Shown here one piece after another: positions 1 through 8,490 of a stretch of 64,000 bases of DNA. The stretch is from the NCBI RefSeq assembly GCF_001661075.1, contig NZ_CP014870.1, positions 6,539,501 to 6,603,500 on the forward strand, given 5' to 3'. The first letter of the stretch is position 1; each line of letters begins with the position of its first letter. The DNA is from Pseudomonas silesiensis. Lineage in GTDB: Bacteria > Pseudomonadota > Gammaproteobacteria > Pseudomonadales > Pseudomonadaceae. The position numbers and the translations under genes were made by a program. The notes beneath the pieces were generated by a model. The model had not been told where the DNA came from. It searched no databases and saw only the letters and a program-made list of their open reading frames with translations.

Positions 1-66
1 GACATTATGACCACTGGAAGTCAGCAGGGTGGCGAAGGCTTGGTACGGGGAATTCTGAATGGGCAT
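1..66 (-). CDS. UPF0149 (YecA/YgfB) family protein, N-terminus only
   Basis: The reverse strand reads an ATG at 66-64 followed by 21 open codons that run off the window edge (MPIQNSPYQAFATLLTSSG, then HNV). This matches the start of the Pseudomonas UPF0149 protein encoded divergently from zapA; the rest lies outside the window. The function of the family is not firmly known. The call rests on the N-terminal match plus synteny recalled from P. aeruginosa. Upstream of the start lies a REP element and then the zapB-like/zapA pair on the other strand. Confidence 0.7.
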   Translation of the reverse strand, partial: MPIQNSPYQAFATLLTSSGHNV

Positions 67-133
67 ATGGGCAGCTAGGCGCCAGACGGCGCTATGTCTA
101 GAATGAAGGTCTTGTATCCTACATCGACTACCC

Positions 134-235
134 CTGTAGGAGCGAGCTTGCTCGCGATGAATCCAAGAACCCCGAGGGGTGTCAGGCGCCCAGCGTTTTC
201 GTTGGCGACCATCGCGAGCAACCTCGCTCCTACAG
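134..235. repeat. REP pair (inverted)
   Basis: Two copies of the Pseudomonas REP core (CTGTAGGAGCGAGCTTGC type, with flanking TCGCGA) face each other about 50 bp apart between the UPF0149 and zapB-like genes. The right copy has a small change (AACCTCGC instead of AAGCTCGC). Confidence 0.85.
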
Positions 236-262
236 TTCAATACCCATCAGACAGTGAAGACA

Positions 263-472
263 ATGGAAGACACCGACCTGCAAGCGCTGATGGCTAGACT
301 TGAGTTGCTAATTGACCGAGTCGAGCAACTTAAGAGTCAAAACGGACTCCTACTAGCTCAGGAAAAGACCTGGCGCGAGGAACGCGCGCACCTCATTGAA
401 AAAAATGAAATCGCCCGGCGTAAGGTCGAGTCGATGATTTCGCGCCTCAAGGCCCTGGAGCAAGACTCATGA
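263..472 (+). CDS. ZapB-like coiled-coil protein (TIGR02449 family)
   Basis: A 69-residue protein, acidic at the start and then a continuous heptad-like coiled coil from about residue 5 to 65 (LELLIDRVEQLKSQNGLLL). It lies directly before zapA and overlaps it by ATGA, so the two are probably translated together. Small coiled-coil proteins in this position belong to the TIGR02449 family and are thought to act with ZapA at the FtsZ ring; this is inferred, not shown by the sequence. The ATG at 263 was chosen because the longer upstream frame runs through a REP element. Confidence 0.8.
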   Translation: MEDTDLQALMARLELLIDRVEQLKSQNGLLLAQEKTWREERAHLIEKNEIARRKVESMISRLKALEQDS

Positions 473-786
473 GTTCAAGCAATAGCGTTACCGTGCAGAT
501 CCTCGATAAAGAATATTCGATCATCTGCCCCCAGGAAGAGCGCAGCAACCTGGTGAGCGCCGCCCGCTACCTGGACGGCAAGATGCGCGAAATCCGCAGC
601 AGCGGCAAAGTCATCGGCGCCGATCGAATCGCCGTGATGGCCGCGCTGAACATCACTCACGATCTTCTGCACAAGGAAGAACGCCCGGATGTGCAGGCCA
701 GCGGCTCGACCCGGGAGCAGGTTCGCGACCTGCTGGATCGCGTCGATCTGGTGCTCGCCACCGATCCGGATGTCACCAAGGGCTGA
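469..786 (+). CDS. zapA: Cell division protein ZapA
   Basis: ZapA promotes bundling of FtsZ protofilaments at mid-cell. The 105-residue protein has the family fold: an N-terminal strand region (VTVQILDKEYSIICP, residues 7-21), the helix beginning ERSNLVSAARYLD, and a C-terminal helix ending near residue 98. Length fits the family (about 100 residues). It overlaps the upstream zapB-like gene by four bases and is followed closely by the 6S RNA promoter, the usual order in Pseudomonas. Confidence 0.93.
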   Translation: MSSSNSVTVQILDKEYSIICPQEERSNLVSAARYLDGKMREIRSSGKVIGADRIAVMAALNITHDLLHKEERPDVQASGSTREQVRDLLDRVDLVLATDPDVTKG

Positions 787-811
787 TTCGTCTCACCGCT
801 TGAGGTATACT
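783..811 (+). promoter_or_regulatory. Probable sigma-70 promoter of 6S RNA
   Basis: TATACT at 806-811 is a near-consensus -10 box. CTGATT at 783-788, spaced by 17 bases, could serve as a weak -35. Transcription would begin about 8 bases after the -10, where the 6S RNA sequence starts. The promoter begins immediately after the zapA stop codon. Confidence 0.55.
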
Positions 812-818
812 CGCATCA

Positions 819-997
819 CTCCCTGGGGTGCTTGCCAGTTGACCACGTCCCTGAGCCGATTCGCACTACCCTGGAGGTTGCACGTTGGGCTGGTGTGCAT
901 GTCCGCTAGACGGAAAGCCTTAAAGCCTACTGCATCTTCCACCTTGAACTTTCGGGTTCAAGGGCTAAGTCAGCAGCGGTTCATCCGGGGAGCCTGA
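819..997 (+). ncRNA. ssrS: 6S RNA (SsrS)
   Basis: 6S RNA mimics an open promoter, binds RNA polymerase holoenzyme in stationary phase and represses housekeeping promoters. The roughly 180-nt stretch begins CCCTGGGGTGCTTGCCAGTT and contains the CCCTGAGCCGAT segment and a 3' part ending in CCGGGGAGCCTG, which I recognise as the Pseudomonas 6S RNA. The two ends can pair to form the closing stem. It sits between zapA and the formyl-THF cyclo-ligase gene, the arrangement conserved across gammaproteobacteria. The exact ends are estimated. Confidence 0.88.
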
Positions 998-1004
998 TTC
1001 CTGT

Positions 1005-1037
1005 CGATGCCGGTTTAGATACCGGCATCGGCTTTTT
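1005..1037 (+). terminator. Rho-independent terminator after 6S RNA
   Basis: A 10-bp perfect stem, CGATGCCGGT / ACCGGCATCG, with a 6-base loop is followed by GC and six T. It lies just before the cyclo-ligase gene, so read-through may supply part of that gene's transcription. Confidence 0.85.
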
Positions 1038-1080
1038 TACGGGTACGCTTTACGTACTCGCCCTGCCGAAGCCGGAACTC

Positions 1081-1686
1081 ATGACCGAACCTGCGCTGCT
1101 GCCCCGCCCGCAACTTCGACGCATGCTGCGCAAGGCCCGCCGCGCATTGACCCCCAGTCAACAGCGCCAGGCTGCTCGCGGGCTGTACAAGCAACTGGCC
1201 CAGCAGCCTTTGTTCCGGCGCGCCAAACACATCTCCCTGTACCTGCCTAACGACGGTGAAATCGATCCGCGCGTATTGCTGCGCGCCGCGCAACGTCGGG
1301 GCAAGGCCACCTATTTGCCGGTGCTCAGCGCCTGGCCGCGAACCAAAATGGTGTTCCAGCGCATTCGCCCAGGCGAAAAGCTCAAACCCAATCGTTTCCG
1401 CATTCTCGAACCCCGGCATAACCTCGCCCGGCAACGCAAAGTCTGGGCACTGGACCTGGTGCTGCTGCCATTGGTCGGGTTTGACGATGTCGGCGGACGT
1501 TTGGGCATGGGCGGCGGCTTCTACGATCGCAGCCTGGCGTACCTGGCGCGGCGCAAAAACTGGCGCAAGCCGACGTTGTTGGGGCTGGCCCATGAATGTC
1601 AGAAGGTGGAACGATTGGCTCAAGCGAGCTGGGATGTGCCGTTGCAGGGAACGGTGACGGACAAGGCCTGGTATTACGCAGGCTAG
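1081..1686 (+). CDS. fau: 5-formyltetrahydrofolate cyclo-ligase
   Basis: This enzyme converts 5-formyl-THF to 5,10-methenyl-THF with ATP, returning folate to one-carbon metabolism. The 201-residue protein has the basic N-terminal helix (RRMLRKARR, residues 13-21), the substrate motif LPNDGEIDP (55-63) and the signature GMGGGFYDR (142-150), all typical. It lies downstream of 6S RNA as in E. coli (ssrS-ygfA). In E. coli this pairing links the enzyme to stationary-phase persistence; here that is only inferred from position. Confidence 0.95.
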   Translation: MTEPALLPRPQLRRMLRKARRALTPSQQRQAARGLYKQLAQQPLFRRAKHISLYLPNDGEIDPRVLLRAAQRRGKATYLPVLSAWPRTKMVFQRIRPGEKLKPNRFRILEPRHNLARQRKVWALDLVLLPLVGFDDVGGRLGMGGGFYDRSLAYLARRKNWRKPTLLGLAHECQKVERLAQASWDVPLQGTVTDKAWYYAG

Positions 1687-1721
1687 ACGCCACTGCGATC
1701 AGCGGCGTCGGCAAGACAGCT

Positions 1722-1895
1722 TCAGCGCTTGAAGGCCGATGGCTGCAGTTGTTGCTGTTGCTGTTGCTGTTGCTGCGCGATCTCGATCGGTGCATCAGGG
1801 TTGTTGTTCCACAGGCTTTGGGCGTAGCCGGTGGTCACGACACCGAGGCCGAACAAAATCACCAAAATCCATAGTAAATCCGGTTTGCGTTTCAT
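1722..1895 (-). CDS. Small membrane-anchored poly-glutamine protein
   Basis: A 57-codon frame reads MKRKPDLLWILVILFGLGVV and then TTGYAQSLWNN, followed by nine consecutive Gln and a short tail (LQPSAFKR). Residues 7-22 form a hydrophobic segment, either an uncleaved signal anchor or a signal peptide with cleavage near YAQ. The Gln tract is encoded by mixed CAG and CAA codons. No function is known to me. It converges on the fau gene. The frame, basic N-terminus and hydrophobic segment make it look real, but no clear ribosome binding site supports the start. Confidence 0.6.
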   Translation of the reverse strand: MKRKPDLLWILVILFGLGVVTTGYAQSLWNNNPDAPIEIAQQQQQQQQQLQPSAFKR

Positions 1896-2089
1896 CGATT
1901 GCCCCCCAAAGGCATATCAACACGATGACAGCAGCGGTTTCCGTTGTAGGCCGTGCAGCAGCGTCTAGCTGAGAAGGCGCGCATTCTGCGACAACGTGAA
2001 CCGACACGCAAACGCTGGCGTCAACCGACTGTCGGTTTGTCATAAAATTGCCGGACAACTTGCCCACTCACCTCGCAAGGAGCAAAACC

Positions 2090-2542
2090 ATGGCCTATTG
2101 GCTGATGAAATCCGAGCCCGACGAACTCTCGATCAAGGATCTGCAGAAGCTCGGCAAAGCGCGCTGGGACGGGGTTCGCAACTACCAGGCCCGTAATTTC
2201 CTGCGGGCCATGGCGGTGGGCGACGAGTTTTTCTTTTACCACTCCAGCTGCCCCGAACCGGGCATTGCCGGGATCGGCAAGATTGTCGAAGCCGCGTATC
2301 CGGACCCGACGGCGCTGGAGCCGGAGAGTCATTACTTCGATCCGAAGGCAACTCCAGAGAAGAACGCCTGGAGCGCGATTGATGTCGCGCATATGGAGAC
2401 GTTTACCAGGGTGTTGAAGCTGGACTATCTGAAGCAGCAGACGGCGTTGGCCGAGATGCCGCTGGTACAGAAAGGCTCGCGACTGTCAGTGATGCCGGTT
2501 ACATCTGAGCAATGGGCGGCGGTGATTGCGCTCAAGCCGTAA
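2090..2542 (+). CDS. EVE domain-containing protein
   Basis: A 150-residue single-domain protein beginning MAYWLMKSEPDELS. The aromatic motif YWLMKSEP (3-10) and the segment WDGVRNYQARNFLRAM (26-41) are hallmarks of EVE (thymocyte nuclear protein 1-like) domains. EVE domains belong to the PUA-like fold and some bind modified bases in nucleic acids; the cellular role of the stand-alone bacterial protein is unknown. AAGGAG at 2077-2082 supports the start, and the gene stands alone. Confidence 0.88.
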   Translation: MAYWLMKSEPDELSIKDLQKLGKARWDGVRNYQARNFLRAMAVGDEFFFYHSSCPEPGIAGIGKIVEAAYPDPTALEPESHYFDPKATPEKNAWSAIDVAHMETFTRVLKLDYLKQQTALAEMPLVQKGSRLSVMPVTSEQWAAVIALKP

Positions 2543-2567
2543 GATCTCCAGCGCTACCCCAAATGTC

Positions 2568-2659
2568 ATCGCGGGCAAGCCCGCTCCCACAAGGATCTCC
2601 AGTGAATGCAGCTTTTGCATCCGTCCGAGATCCCTGTGGGAGCGGGCTTGCCCGCGATG
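2568..2659. repeat. REP pair (inverted)
   Basis: Two REP cores of the GCGGGCTTGCCCGC type lie in opposite orientation between the EVE gene and the convergent FliL-like gene, with about 43 bp between them. Confidence 0.85.
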
Positions 2660-2683
2660 AGGCCCGCCCGGACAATGAAGTTC

Positions 2684-3091
2684 TTATTGGATGATCAGGT
2701 TATTGAACAACAAGTCCTCAACCACCGGCTTGCCGGTCTCATCGTTCATCACTTGTCGGGTCTGCTTCAAGGCCTCCTGACGCAGCTTCTCCTTGGCCTC
2801 GACATTGTTCATCGCCTCAGTGGTCTGCTGCGCAAACAGCGCCACCAGCTGATTACGAATCAACGGCTCGTTGGCCTTCACCAGCTTGGCCGCCTCGTCC
2901 CCGGTCACCCGCAGCGCCACATCAGCCTTGTAGACCTTGAGCTTCGGCGTACCGTCCAGCCCATAGTTACCCACGAACGGCGGGCTCAAAGTGATGTAGC
3001 TGACCTTCGGCGCTTCACCTTCCTTGGCTTCTTCGGCCACCGCTGCCACGGGCAGAGACAGGGCCAGCAACAACATGATCCACGCTTTCAC
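2684..3091 (-). CDS. Secreted FliL-like basal-body-associated protein
   Basis: A 135-residue protein with a cleavable-looking signal peptide (VKAWIMLLLALSLPVAAVA, residues 1-19) followed by an acidic linker and a FliL-like domain (YITLSPPFVGNYG near 26-38; DVALRVTGDEAA, then LIRNQLVALF). Pseudomonas carries such a FliL paralogue outside flagellar operons; its role is not established. The GTG start at 3091 is preferred because AAGGAG lies six bases upstream, while the longer frame lacks a signal sequence at its start. It is divergent from the quinone oxidoreductase gene. Confidence 0.75.
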   Translation of the reverse strand: MKAWIMLLLALSLPVAAVAEEAKEGEAPKVSYITLSPPFVGNYGLDGTPKLKVYKADVALRVTGDEAAKLVKANEPLIRNQLVALFAQQTTEAMNNVEAKEKLRQEALKQTRQVMNDETGKPVVEDLLFNNLIIQ

Positions 3092-3241
3092 ACTTCGCTC
3101 CTTATCCGGTTTGCGTCCTAGCATATCGACCCGCCGCGCCAGCACAAGCTTATGGCGGCCTATCAGGGCGGGGCATGCTCGTTGACCCTTCAATTCACAC
3201 ACCTACACTTATCGGCCATCACTCCAAAAGGAATAGCCCTG

Positions 3242-4219
3242 ATGAAAGCCGTGCTGTGCAAAGCCTTCGGCCCTGCCGAATCGCTGGTGCTGGAAGACGT
3301 CGCCAGTCCTGTCGCGAAGAAGAATGAAATCCTGCTGGAGGTGCACGCCGCCGGGGTGAATTTCCCCGACACGCTGATCATCGAGGGCAAATACCAGTTC
3401 AAACCGCCCTTCCCTTTTTCCCCTGGCGGCGAAGCGGCTGGCGTGGTCAGTGCGGTGGGGGAAAAGGTCAGCCACCTGAAAGTCGGCGACCGGGTCATGG
3501 CCCTGACCGGCTGGGGCAGCTTTGCCGAAGAAGTCGCGGTGCCGGGCTATAACGTGCTGCCGATCCCGCCGTCCATGGACTTCAACACCGCCGCCGCCTT
3601 CAGCATGACCTACGGCACCTCGATGCATGCGCTCAAGCAACGGGGCCACCTGCAACCCGGCGAGACCCTGCTGGTGCTCGGCGCTTCCGGCGGTGTCGGC
3701 CTGGCGGCGGTGGAAATCGGCAAAGCCATGGGCGCCCGGGTGATCGCTGCCGCCAGCAGCGCGGAAAAACTCGCCGTGGCCAAGGCGGCCGGCGCCGATG
3801 AGCTGATCAACTACAGCGAAACCAGCCTCAAGGACGAAATCAAGCGCCTGACCGACGGCCAGGGCGCCGACGTGATCTACGACCCGGTGGGCGGCGACCT
3901 GTTCGACCAGGCCATCCGCGCCATCGCCTGGAACGGGCGTTTGCTGGTGGTCGGTTTCGCCAGCGGGCGCATTCCGGAACTGCCGGTTAACCTGACTCTG
4001 CTCAAAGGTGCTGCAGTGGTCGGCGTGTTCTGGGGTTCATTCGCCCAACGCCAGCCTCAGGACAACGCGGCAAACTTCCAGCAACTGTTTGGCTGGTTTG
4101 CCGAGGGCAAGTTGAAGCCGCTGGTGTCGCAACTGTATCCGCTGAGCAATGCGGCGCAGGCGATCAATGACCTGGGCCAGCGCAAGGCGGTCGGCAAGGT
4201 GGTGGTGCAGGTTCGCTGA
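3242..4219 (+). CDS. NADPH:quinone oxidoreductase, zinc-independent MDR family
   Basis: A 325-residue medium-chain reductase. The N-terminal GroES-like domain (EVHAAGVNFPDTLIIEGKY, 33-51) lacks the zinc-binding cysteines of alcohol dehydrogenases. The Rossmann motif GASGGVGLAA (147-156) and the C-terminal LLVVGFASG support NADPH binding. Such enzymes reduce quinones or other enones; the true substrate cannot be read from sequence. The start at 3242 is preceded by AAAAGGAA. No partner gene is in the same operon. Confidence 0.88.
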   Translation: MKAVLCKAFGPAESLVLEDVASPVAKKNEILLEVHAAGVNFPDTLIIEGKYQFKPPFPFSPGGEAAGVVSAVGEKVSHLKVGDRVMALTGWGSFAEEVAVPGYNVLPIPPSMDFNTAAAFSMTYGTSMHALKQRGHLQPGETLLVLGASGGVGLAAVEIGKAMGARVIAAASSAEKLAVAKAAGADELINYSETSLKDEIKRLTDGQGADVIYDPVGGDLFDQAIRAIAWNGRLLVVGFASGRIPELPVNLTLLKGAAVVGVFWGSFAQRQPQDNAANFQQLFGWFAEGKLKPLVSQLYPLSNAAQAINDLGQRKAVGKVVVQVR

Positions 4220-4281
4220 ATCCAGTAGAGCGGTCTGCACCTCGAAAGAGTTGTTCAGACCGCCGCATGACGAGCCAGGCG

Positions 4282-4896
4282 CTACAACAGTTGCCGAATC
4301 TCCTCCGGCAGCAAGCTCATGTATTTAAGCACCGGGCCGCTCCGGCAACTTCTAACAATGTTTGGCACACGCTTATTCAGCTTGGCGATCCATTCCAGGC
4401 GCTGTTCCTTCGGCAATTGGGTGACGTGAAACACGTTCGACAGATACGCCCGGGTGTAGTGAAACGGCGCGGCATCCACCCACGCAGACTCCGGGACATT
4501 GAGCAGTTGCTCGTTGACGTCACGACATTTCAATTTCTTGAGCCACTGGTTGGTATGAATCGGTGAATCGAGATCCAGCCGGAATATCAATGGCGCAATA
4601 ATTTTATGCTTGGCAGGCTTATCGCTATCAACCGTCCAATGCTTGAATCGCCACTGCTCTATCGCAACCCTGCTCGCTTCGGCCAGGTCAGGATGATCGC
4701 TTTCCAGGATCCTCACCTTGCTCACCGAACCATCGGCATTGGCGATGAACTCGACTCGGACATTGCCGGTTATGCCAGCCCTCAGAAGCGCTGGAGGATA
4801 AATCGGCTTAGGGTTGTTTTCCGGTATCAGAAAGAACTCCCCTGCCCTGATATCTGCCGATAAACCCAGCAACAGCACAAACGCAAACCACCGCAT
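4282..4896 (-). CDS. TonB-like energy transducer domain protein
   Basis: A 204-residue exported protein with a signal peptide (MRWFAFVLLLGLSADIRA, 1-18) and a TonB C-terminal-type domain (PIYPPALLRAGITGNVRVEF, 31-50; DGSVSKVRILESDHPDL). It lacks the N-terminal anchor and Pro-rich spacer of true TonB, so it may not couple to ExbBD and could simply use the fold for periplasmic binding. The ATG at 4896 is chosen over 4923 because a GGAGG-rich site precedes it and the signal peptide starts there. The second half (residues 110-204) is not recognised. Confidence 0.7.
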   Translation of the reverse strand: MRWFAFVLLLGLSADIRAGEFFLIPENNPKPIYPPALLRAGITGNVRVEFIANADGSVSKVRILESDHPDLAEASRVAIEQWRFKHWTVDSDKPAKHKIIAPLIFRLDLDSPIHTNQWLKKLKCRDVNEQLLNVPESAWVDAAPFHYTRAYLSNVFHVTQLPKEQRLEWIAKLNKRVPNIVRSCRSGPVLKYMSLLPEEIRQLL

Positions 4897-5092
4897 AACC
4901 CCTCCCCTCCATGATCGAAACACTAAAACTCCCTTGCAAAGCTTACGCAGCAGCGACCTGAAACAGAACGTCGCAACCTCTCCTTTGAACGAAGGACGCT
5001 TCCCAAAAACCAGTACTCATCCGGACAGATGAGGCGCAAAGGATGGAAGCGGTAATCCTTCCTACAACGTCCTTCACTTACGTCTGAGCGAC

Positions 5093-5110
5093 ATGTTCGT
5101 AAGAGAACAT
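5093..5110. promoter_or_regulatory. Palindrome upstream of glpT (possible operator)
   Basis: ATGTTC-N6-GAACAT is a perfect inverted repeat about 110 bp before the glpT start. The 323-bp interval 4897-5219 holds no convincing gene, and this palindrome is its only clear structure. It could bind a regulator of the glycerol-3-phosphate transporter; the protein is not identifiable from the site. Confidence 0.35.
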
Positions 5111-5219
5111 ACGGCCGCCAAAATTTCCGCTGTTTGACCACCGCGAAGCGGTGCTATTTTCGGTAACGAAACTGTAACATTCGCATCCGCAGTCAAAACA
5201 AGAAATCTGGAGCCTTTGA

Positions 5220-6569
5220 ATGTTTGCTTTCTTTCGTCCTGCCGCACATCAGGCTCCATTGCCTGAAGAAAAAATAGACAACACCTACCGCCGCCTTCGC
5301 TGGCAGATCTTCGCCGGGATTTTTATCGGCTACGCCGGTTATTACCTGCTGCGCAAAAACTTCTCCCTGGCCATGCCTTATCTGATCGAAGAGGGCTATA
5401 CCCGCGGTGAGCTGGGCCTGGCGCTGTCGGCGATTGCCATTGCCTACGGCCTGTCCAAGTTCTTGATGGGCATCGTGTCCGACCGTTCCAATCCGCGATT
5501 CTTCCTGCCCTTCGGCCTGCTGGTATCGGCCGGTGTGATGTTCATTTTCGGCTTCGCGCCCTGGGCGACGTCCAGCGTGACCATCATGTTCATCCTGCTG
5601 TTTATCAATGGCTGGGCCCAGGGCATGGGCTGGCCGCCGAGTGGGCGGACGATGGTGCACTGGTGGTCGCAGAAGGAACGCGGTGGCGTAGTGTCTTTAT
5701 GGAACGTGGCGCATAACGTCGGCGGCGGCCTGATCGGCCCGTTGTTCCTGCTCGGTATGGGCCTGTTCAACGACTGGCATGCGGCGTTTTACGTGCCGGC
5801 GGCGGTCGCCCTGGCAGTGGCGGTGTTTGCCTTCGTCACCATGCGCGACACCCCGCAATCGGTAGGCCTGCCGCCGATCGAGAAGTACAAGAACGACTAC
5901 CCGGAAGGCTACGACGCCAGCCACGAAGAAGAATTCAGCGCCAAGGAAATCTTCGTCAAATACGTGCTGCGCAACAAAATGCTCTGGTACATCGCCCTGG
6001 CCAACGTCTTCGTCTACCTGTTGCGCTACGGCGTGCTGGACTGGGCACCGACCTACCTCAAGGAAGCCAAGGGCTTTACCGTGGATAAAACCTCGTGGGC
6101 GTACTTTTTCTACGAGTGGGCGGGTATTCCGGGCACGCTGCTGTGCGGCTGGATGTCGGACAAGATCTTTCGTGGCAACCGTGGCCTGACCGGCATGGTG
6201 TTCATGGCATTGGTCACCGTGGCGACCCTGGTGTACTGGCTGAACCCGGCCGGCAACCCGACCGTCGACATGATCGCACTGGTTTCAATCGGCTTCCTGA
6301 TCTACGGCCCGGTCATGCTGATCGGCCTGCAAGCGCTGGAACTGGCGCCGAAGAAAGCGGCCGGTACGGCGGCGGGCTTCACCGGGCTGTTCGGTTATCT
6401 GGGGGGGTCGGTCGCGGCCAGTGCAGCCATGGGCTACACCGTGGACCACTTCGGTTGGGACGGCGGTTTCGTCTTGCTGATCGGCGCATGCCTGCTGGCA
6501 ATGGCCTTCCTCGCCCCGACCCTGTGGCACAAACAGGTCGCCAGTCAGAGCCGCGAAGCACTCGCCTGA
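5220..6569 (+). CDS. glpT: Glycerol-3-phosphate transporter GlpT
   Basis: Inner-membrane antiporter of the organophosphate:phosphate family (MFS), exchanging glycerol-3-phosphate for phosphate. At 449 residues it matches E. coli GlpT in length. The first helix region [17 protein letters not shown] (36-52) includes the substrate-contacting Arg, and the loop [10 protein letters not shown] and [14 protein letters not shown] are family hallmarks. Twelve hydrophobic segments are apparent. GGAG lies 8 bases before ATG. Its 3' end overlaps the convergent chaC-type gene by 25 bp. In pseudomonads GlpT is also the entry route for fosfomycin. Confidence 0.95.
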   Translation: MFAFFRPAAHQAPLPEEKIDNTYRRLRWQIFAGIFIGYAGYYLLRKNFSLAMPYLIEEGYTRGELGLALSAIAIAYGLSKFLMGIVSDRSNPRFFLPFGLLVSAGVMFIFGFAPWATSSVTIMFILLFINGWAQGMGWPPSGRTMVHWWSQKERGGVVSLWNVAHNVGGGLIGPLFLLGMGLFNDWHAAFYVPAAVALAVAVFAFVTMRDTPQSVGLPPIEKYKNDYPEGYDASHEEEFSAKEIFVKYVLRNKMLWYIALANVFVYLLRYGVLDWAPTYLKEAKGFTVDKTSWAYFFYEWAGIPGTLLCGWMSDKIFRGNRGLTGMVFMALVTVATLVYWLNPAGNPTVDMIALVSIGFLIYGPVMLIGLQALELAPKKAAGTAAGFTGLFGYLGGSVAASAAMGYTVDHFGWDGGFVLLIGACLLAMAFLAPTLWHKQVASQSREALA

Positions 6570-7213
6570 TCGGCTGATGATTTGCAGCGCTTGAGCCGCG
6601 CCTCCAGATTCCGGTCTGGCATGGCGTGGCTACGCAGGGCGCTGGCGGTCTGCTCGACATAATCGCGGGTAGTGCCGTAACGCCCGCAAGCGTTTTCGAA
6701 CACATGGCTCAGCACATGATCCGGCAAGTTGCCGGCATAGCTGGGCAGGTGCCGCTCCAAAACAAATCCCAATGCCTGAACCTGGTTGCCGTCTTCAAGA
6801 CGGCAGTTGAGCCAGTGTGGGCGATAGGACGGGAATGGCATCTCGCGTTGCCACAGTGCGTAAAGAGACGCGTCGAGTTGTTCTTCGGGCAAGCGATAGG
6901 CAAACCCGCTGCAAGAGCCGCCGCGATCCAGGCCGAACACCAGGCCAGGCACTTCCGGCGTGCCGCGATGTTCGTGGGACCACAGGTACAAACCACGATG
7001 GTAGCCATGCACCCGACCGCGTACGCGCTCCACTGCCGGGCATTCAGGCCGCCAGATCAGCGAGCCGTAGGCGAACAGCCACACCGGCCCGCCCTTGTGG
7101 CGCGCCATGGTCGTTTGCATCGAGCTGAGCAATTGTTCGTGCGTAAGCTGCGGCCCCAGATCGAGCCGCGGAGGGTAAGCCAGATTTAAAAAAGCCGATT
7201 CTATGGCGCTCAT
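6545..7213 (-). CDS. Gamma-glutamylcyclotransferase, ChaC family
   Basis: Cleaves gamma-glutamyl peptides (probably glutathione) to 5-oxoproline. The 222-residue protein has the glycine-rich loop FAYGSLIW (47-54) and the candidate catalytic Glu124 within REMPFPSY. Length fits bacterial ChaC. It is monocistronic and converges on glpT with a 25-bp overlap of the coding ends. The promoter must lie in the AT-rich interval to its right. Confidence 0.9.
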   Translation of the reverse strand: MSAIESAFLNLAYPPRLDLGPQLTHEQLLSSMQTTMARHKGGPVWLFAYGSLIWRPECPAVERVRGRVHGYHRGLYLWSHEHRGTPEVPGLVFGLDRGGSCSGFAYRLPEEQLDASLYALWQREMPFPSYRPHWLNCRLEDGNQVQALGFVLERHLPSYAGNLPDHVLSHVFENACGRYGTTRDYVEQTASALRSHAMPDRNLEARLKRCKSSADQASASRL

Positions 7214-7353
7214 GGCAAATAGCGTTCAGCTCCCCCGAATCAAGATTACTTAATAGAACGCACCGCTGTAACAAAAAGGCACATATGTTTCGAGGCAATT
7301 TAAGTGCCATGGCACAGTTTTTAAATATTTGCCTGAATGAGATATAACCTACC

Positions 7354-7379
7354 GGCATTTATAAGATTTTATAAATACC
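7354..7379. promoter_or_regulatory. AT-rich near-palindrome in a 308-bp gene-free interval
   Basis: GGCATTTATAA and TTATAAATACC form an 11-bp inverted repeat with one mismatch and a 4-base centre. The surrounding interval 7214-7521 is clearly AT-richer than the genes and holds no supported gene, only this palindrome and the REP pair that follows. It lies about 140 bp upstream of the chaC-type start, so an operator role is possible but unproven. Confidence 0.3.
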
Positions 7380-7412
7380 GATCGGCTATATGGGGAGTTA
7401 TAACCAGAGAAC

Positions 7413-7514
7413 CTGTAGGAGCGAGCTTGCTCGCGATGGAGGCAAGGTCAACGCGCTCATCCAGACTGCAAGCGTTATCGTTGACCTCCATCGCGAGCAA
7501 GCTCGCTCCTACAG
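7413..7514. repeat. REP pair (inverted)
   Basis: CTGTAGGAGCGAGCTTGC and its inverse flank about 45 bp, directly after the stop of the flavin reductase gene. It may act as a transcript-end structure for the ubiD-reductase operon. Confidence 0.85.
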
Positions 7515-7521
7515 GGCTGCA

Positions 7522-8490
7522 TCAGGATCTAGGCGCGTACGCAAACACGTCGGCGCGCATCTGGTGTGCATCCATACCCGCTTCGACCAAGGCATCCAGC
7601 GTGCCGTAGACCATTGCCGGAGAGCCGCTGGCGTACACATGCAGGGCTTTCAGATCGGGGAAGTCCTCGCACACCGCCTCATGCAACATGCCGCAGCGCC
7701 CCTGCCAGCCGCATTGATCGCTGACGACTTTATGCAGGAACAGATTGGGCAGTTTCAGCCATTCGTCCCAATGTTCGATGGCATAAAAATCTTCAGGACG
7801 ACGCACGCCCCAATACAGGTGCACCGGGTGCTTGAAGCCCGCGGCGCGGCAATGCTCGATCAGGCTATGAATCTGGCCCATGCCGGTACCCGCGGCGATC
7901 AGCACCAGCGGGCCGTCCGGCAACTCCGCCAGATGGGTATCGCCAAACGGCATCTCGATCCGCACCATCGGGTTGCGTTGCAGCTGTTCGATCAGGCTCA
8001 GCGCACTGCTTTCGCGCGCCAGTACGTGAATTTCCAGATCGCGCCCGCCATGGGGGGCCGAGGCCAGGGAGAACGCCGATTTCTCGCCGCTCTCGCGCTC
8101 GATCATCAGGTACTGGCCGGCGTGATAGCGCGGCGGTTTGCCGGCCGGAGCCCGCAGACGCACGCGAAAGGTATCGCCGCCGACGTCCCTGCATTCAATG
8201 ACCTGACACGACAGGCTGCGCACCGGCAGTTCTCCCAGCGCGAGCACGCCATCCCACAGCAGGATGCAGTCTTCCAGCGGCTCCGCTATGCAAGTGTAGA
8301 ACTCACCATGGTCGCGCACATTGCCTGCCTGTTCGACCCGCCCCTCCACCAGCAATGCGGCGCACACATGGCAATTGCCGTTACGACAGCTTTGTGGGCA
8401 TTCATAGCCCAGGCGCCGTGCGCCATCGAGAATCCGCTCGCCGGGCAGAATCTCAAGCACTGCTCCGGAGGGCTGCAAGGTTACACGCAT
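7522..8490 (-). CDS. Ferredoxin-type flavin/NAD(P)H reductase (CDP-6-deoxy-glucoseen reductase-like)
   Basis: A 322-residue electron-transfer protein with an N-terminal 2Fe-2S ferredoxin domain (cysteines 35, 40, 43 and 67; CRNGNCHVC), an FAD-binding domain (RYHAGQYLMIE, 121-131) and an NAD(P)H domain (AAGTGMGQIHSL, 199-210). It follows ubiD with a one-base TGATG overlap, mirroring the ubiD-fre order of E. coli. Because UbiD needs prenylated FMN and Fre supplies reduced flavin in E. coli, a supporting role for ubiquinone synthesis is plausible but inferred. The usual label is borrowed from a deoxysugar enzyme and may mislead. Confidence 0.85.
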   Translation of the reverse strand: MRVTLQPSGAVLEILPGERILDGARRLGYECPQSCRNGNCHVCAALLVEGRVEQAGNVRDHGEFYTCIAEPLEDCILLWDGVLALGELPVRSLSCQVIECRDVGGDTFRVRLRAPAGKPPRYHAGQYLMIERESGEKSAFSLASAPHGGRDLEIHVLARESSALSLIEQLQRNPMVRIEMPFGDTHLAELPDGPLVLIAAGTGMGQIHSLIEHCRAAGFKHPVHLYWGVRRPEDFYAIEHWDEWLKLPNLFLHKVVSDQCGWQGRCGMLHEAVCEDFPDLKALHVYASGSPAMVYGTLDALVEAGMDAHQMRADVFAYAPRS

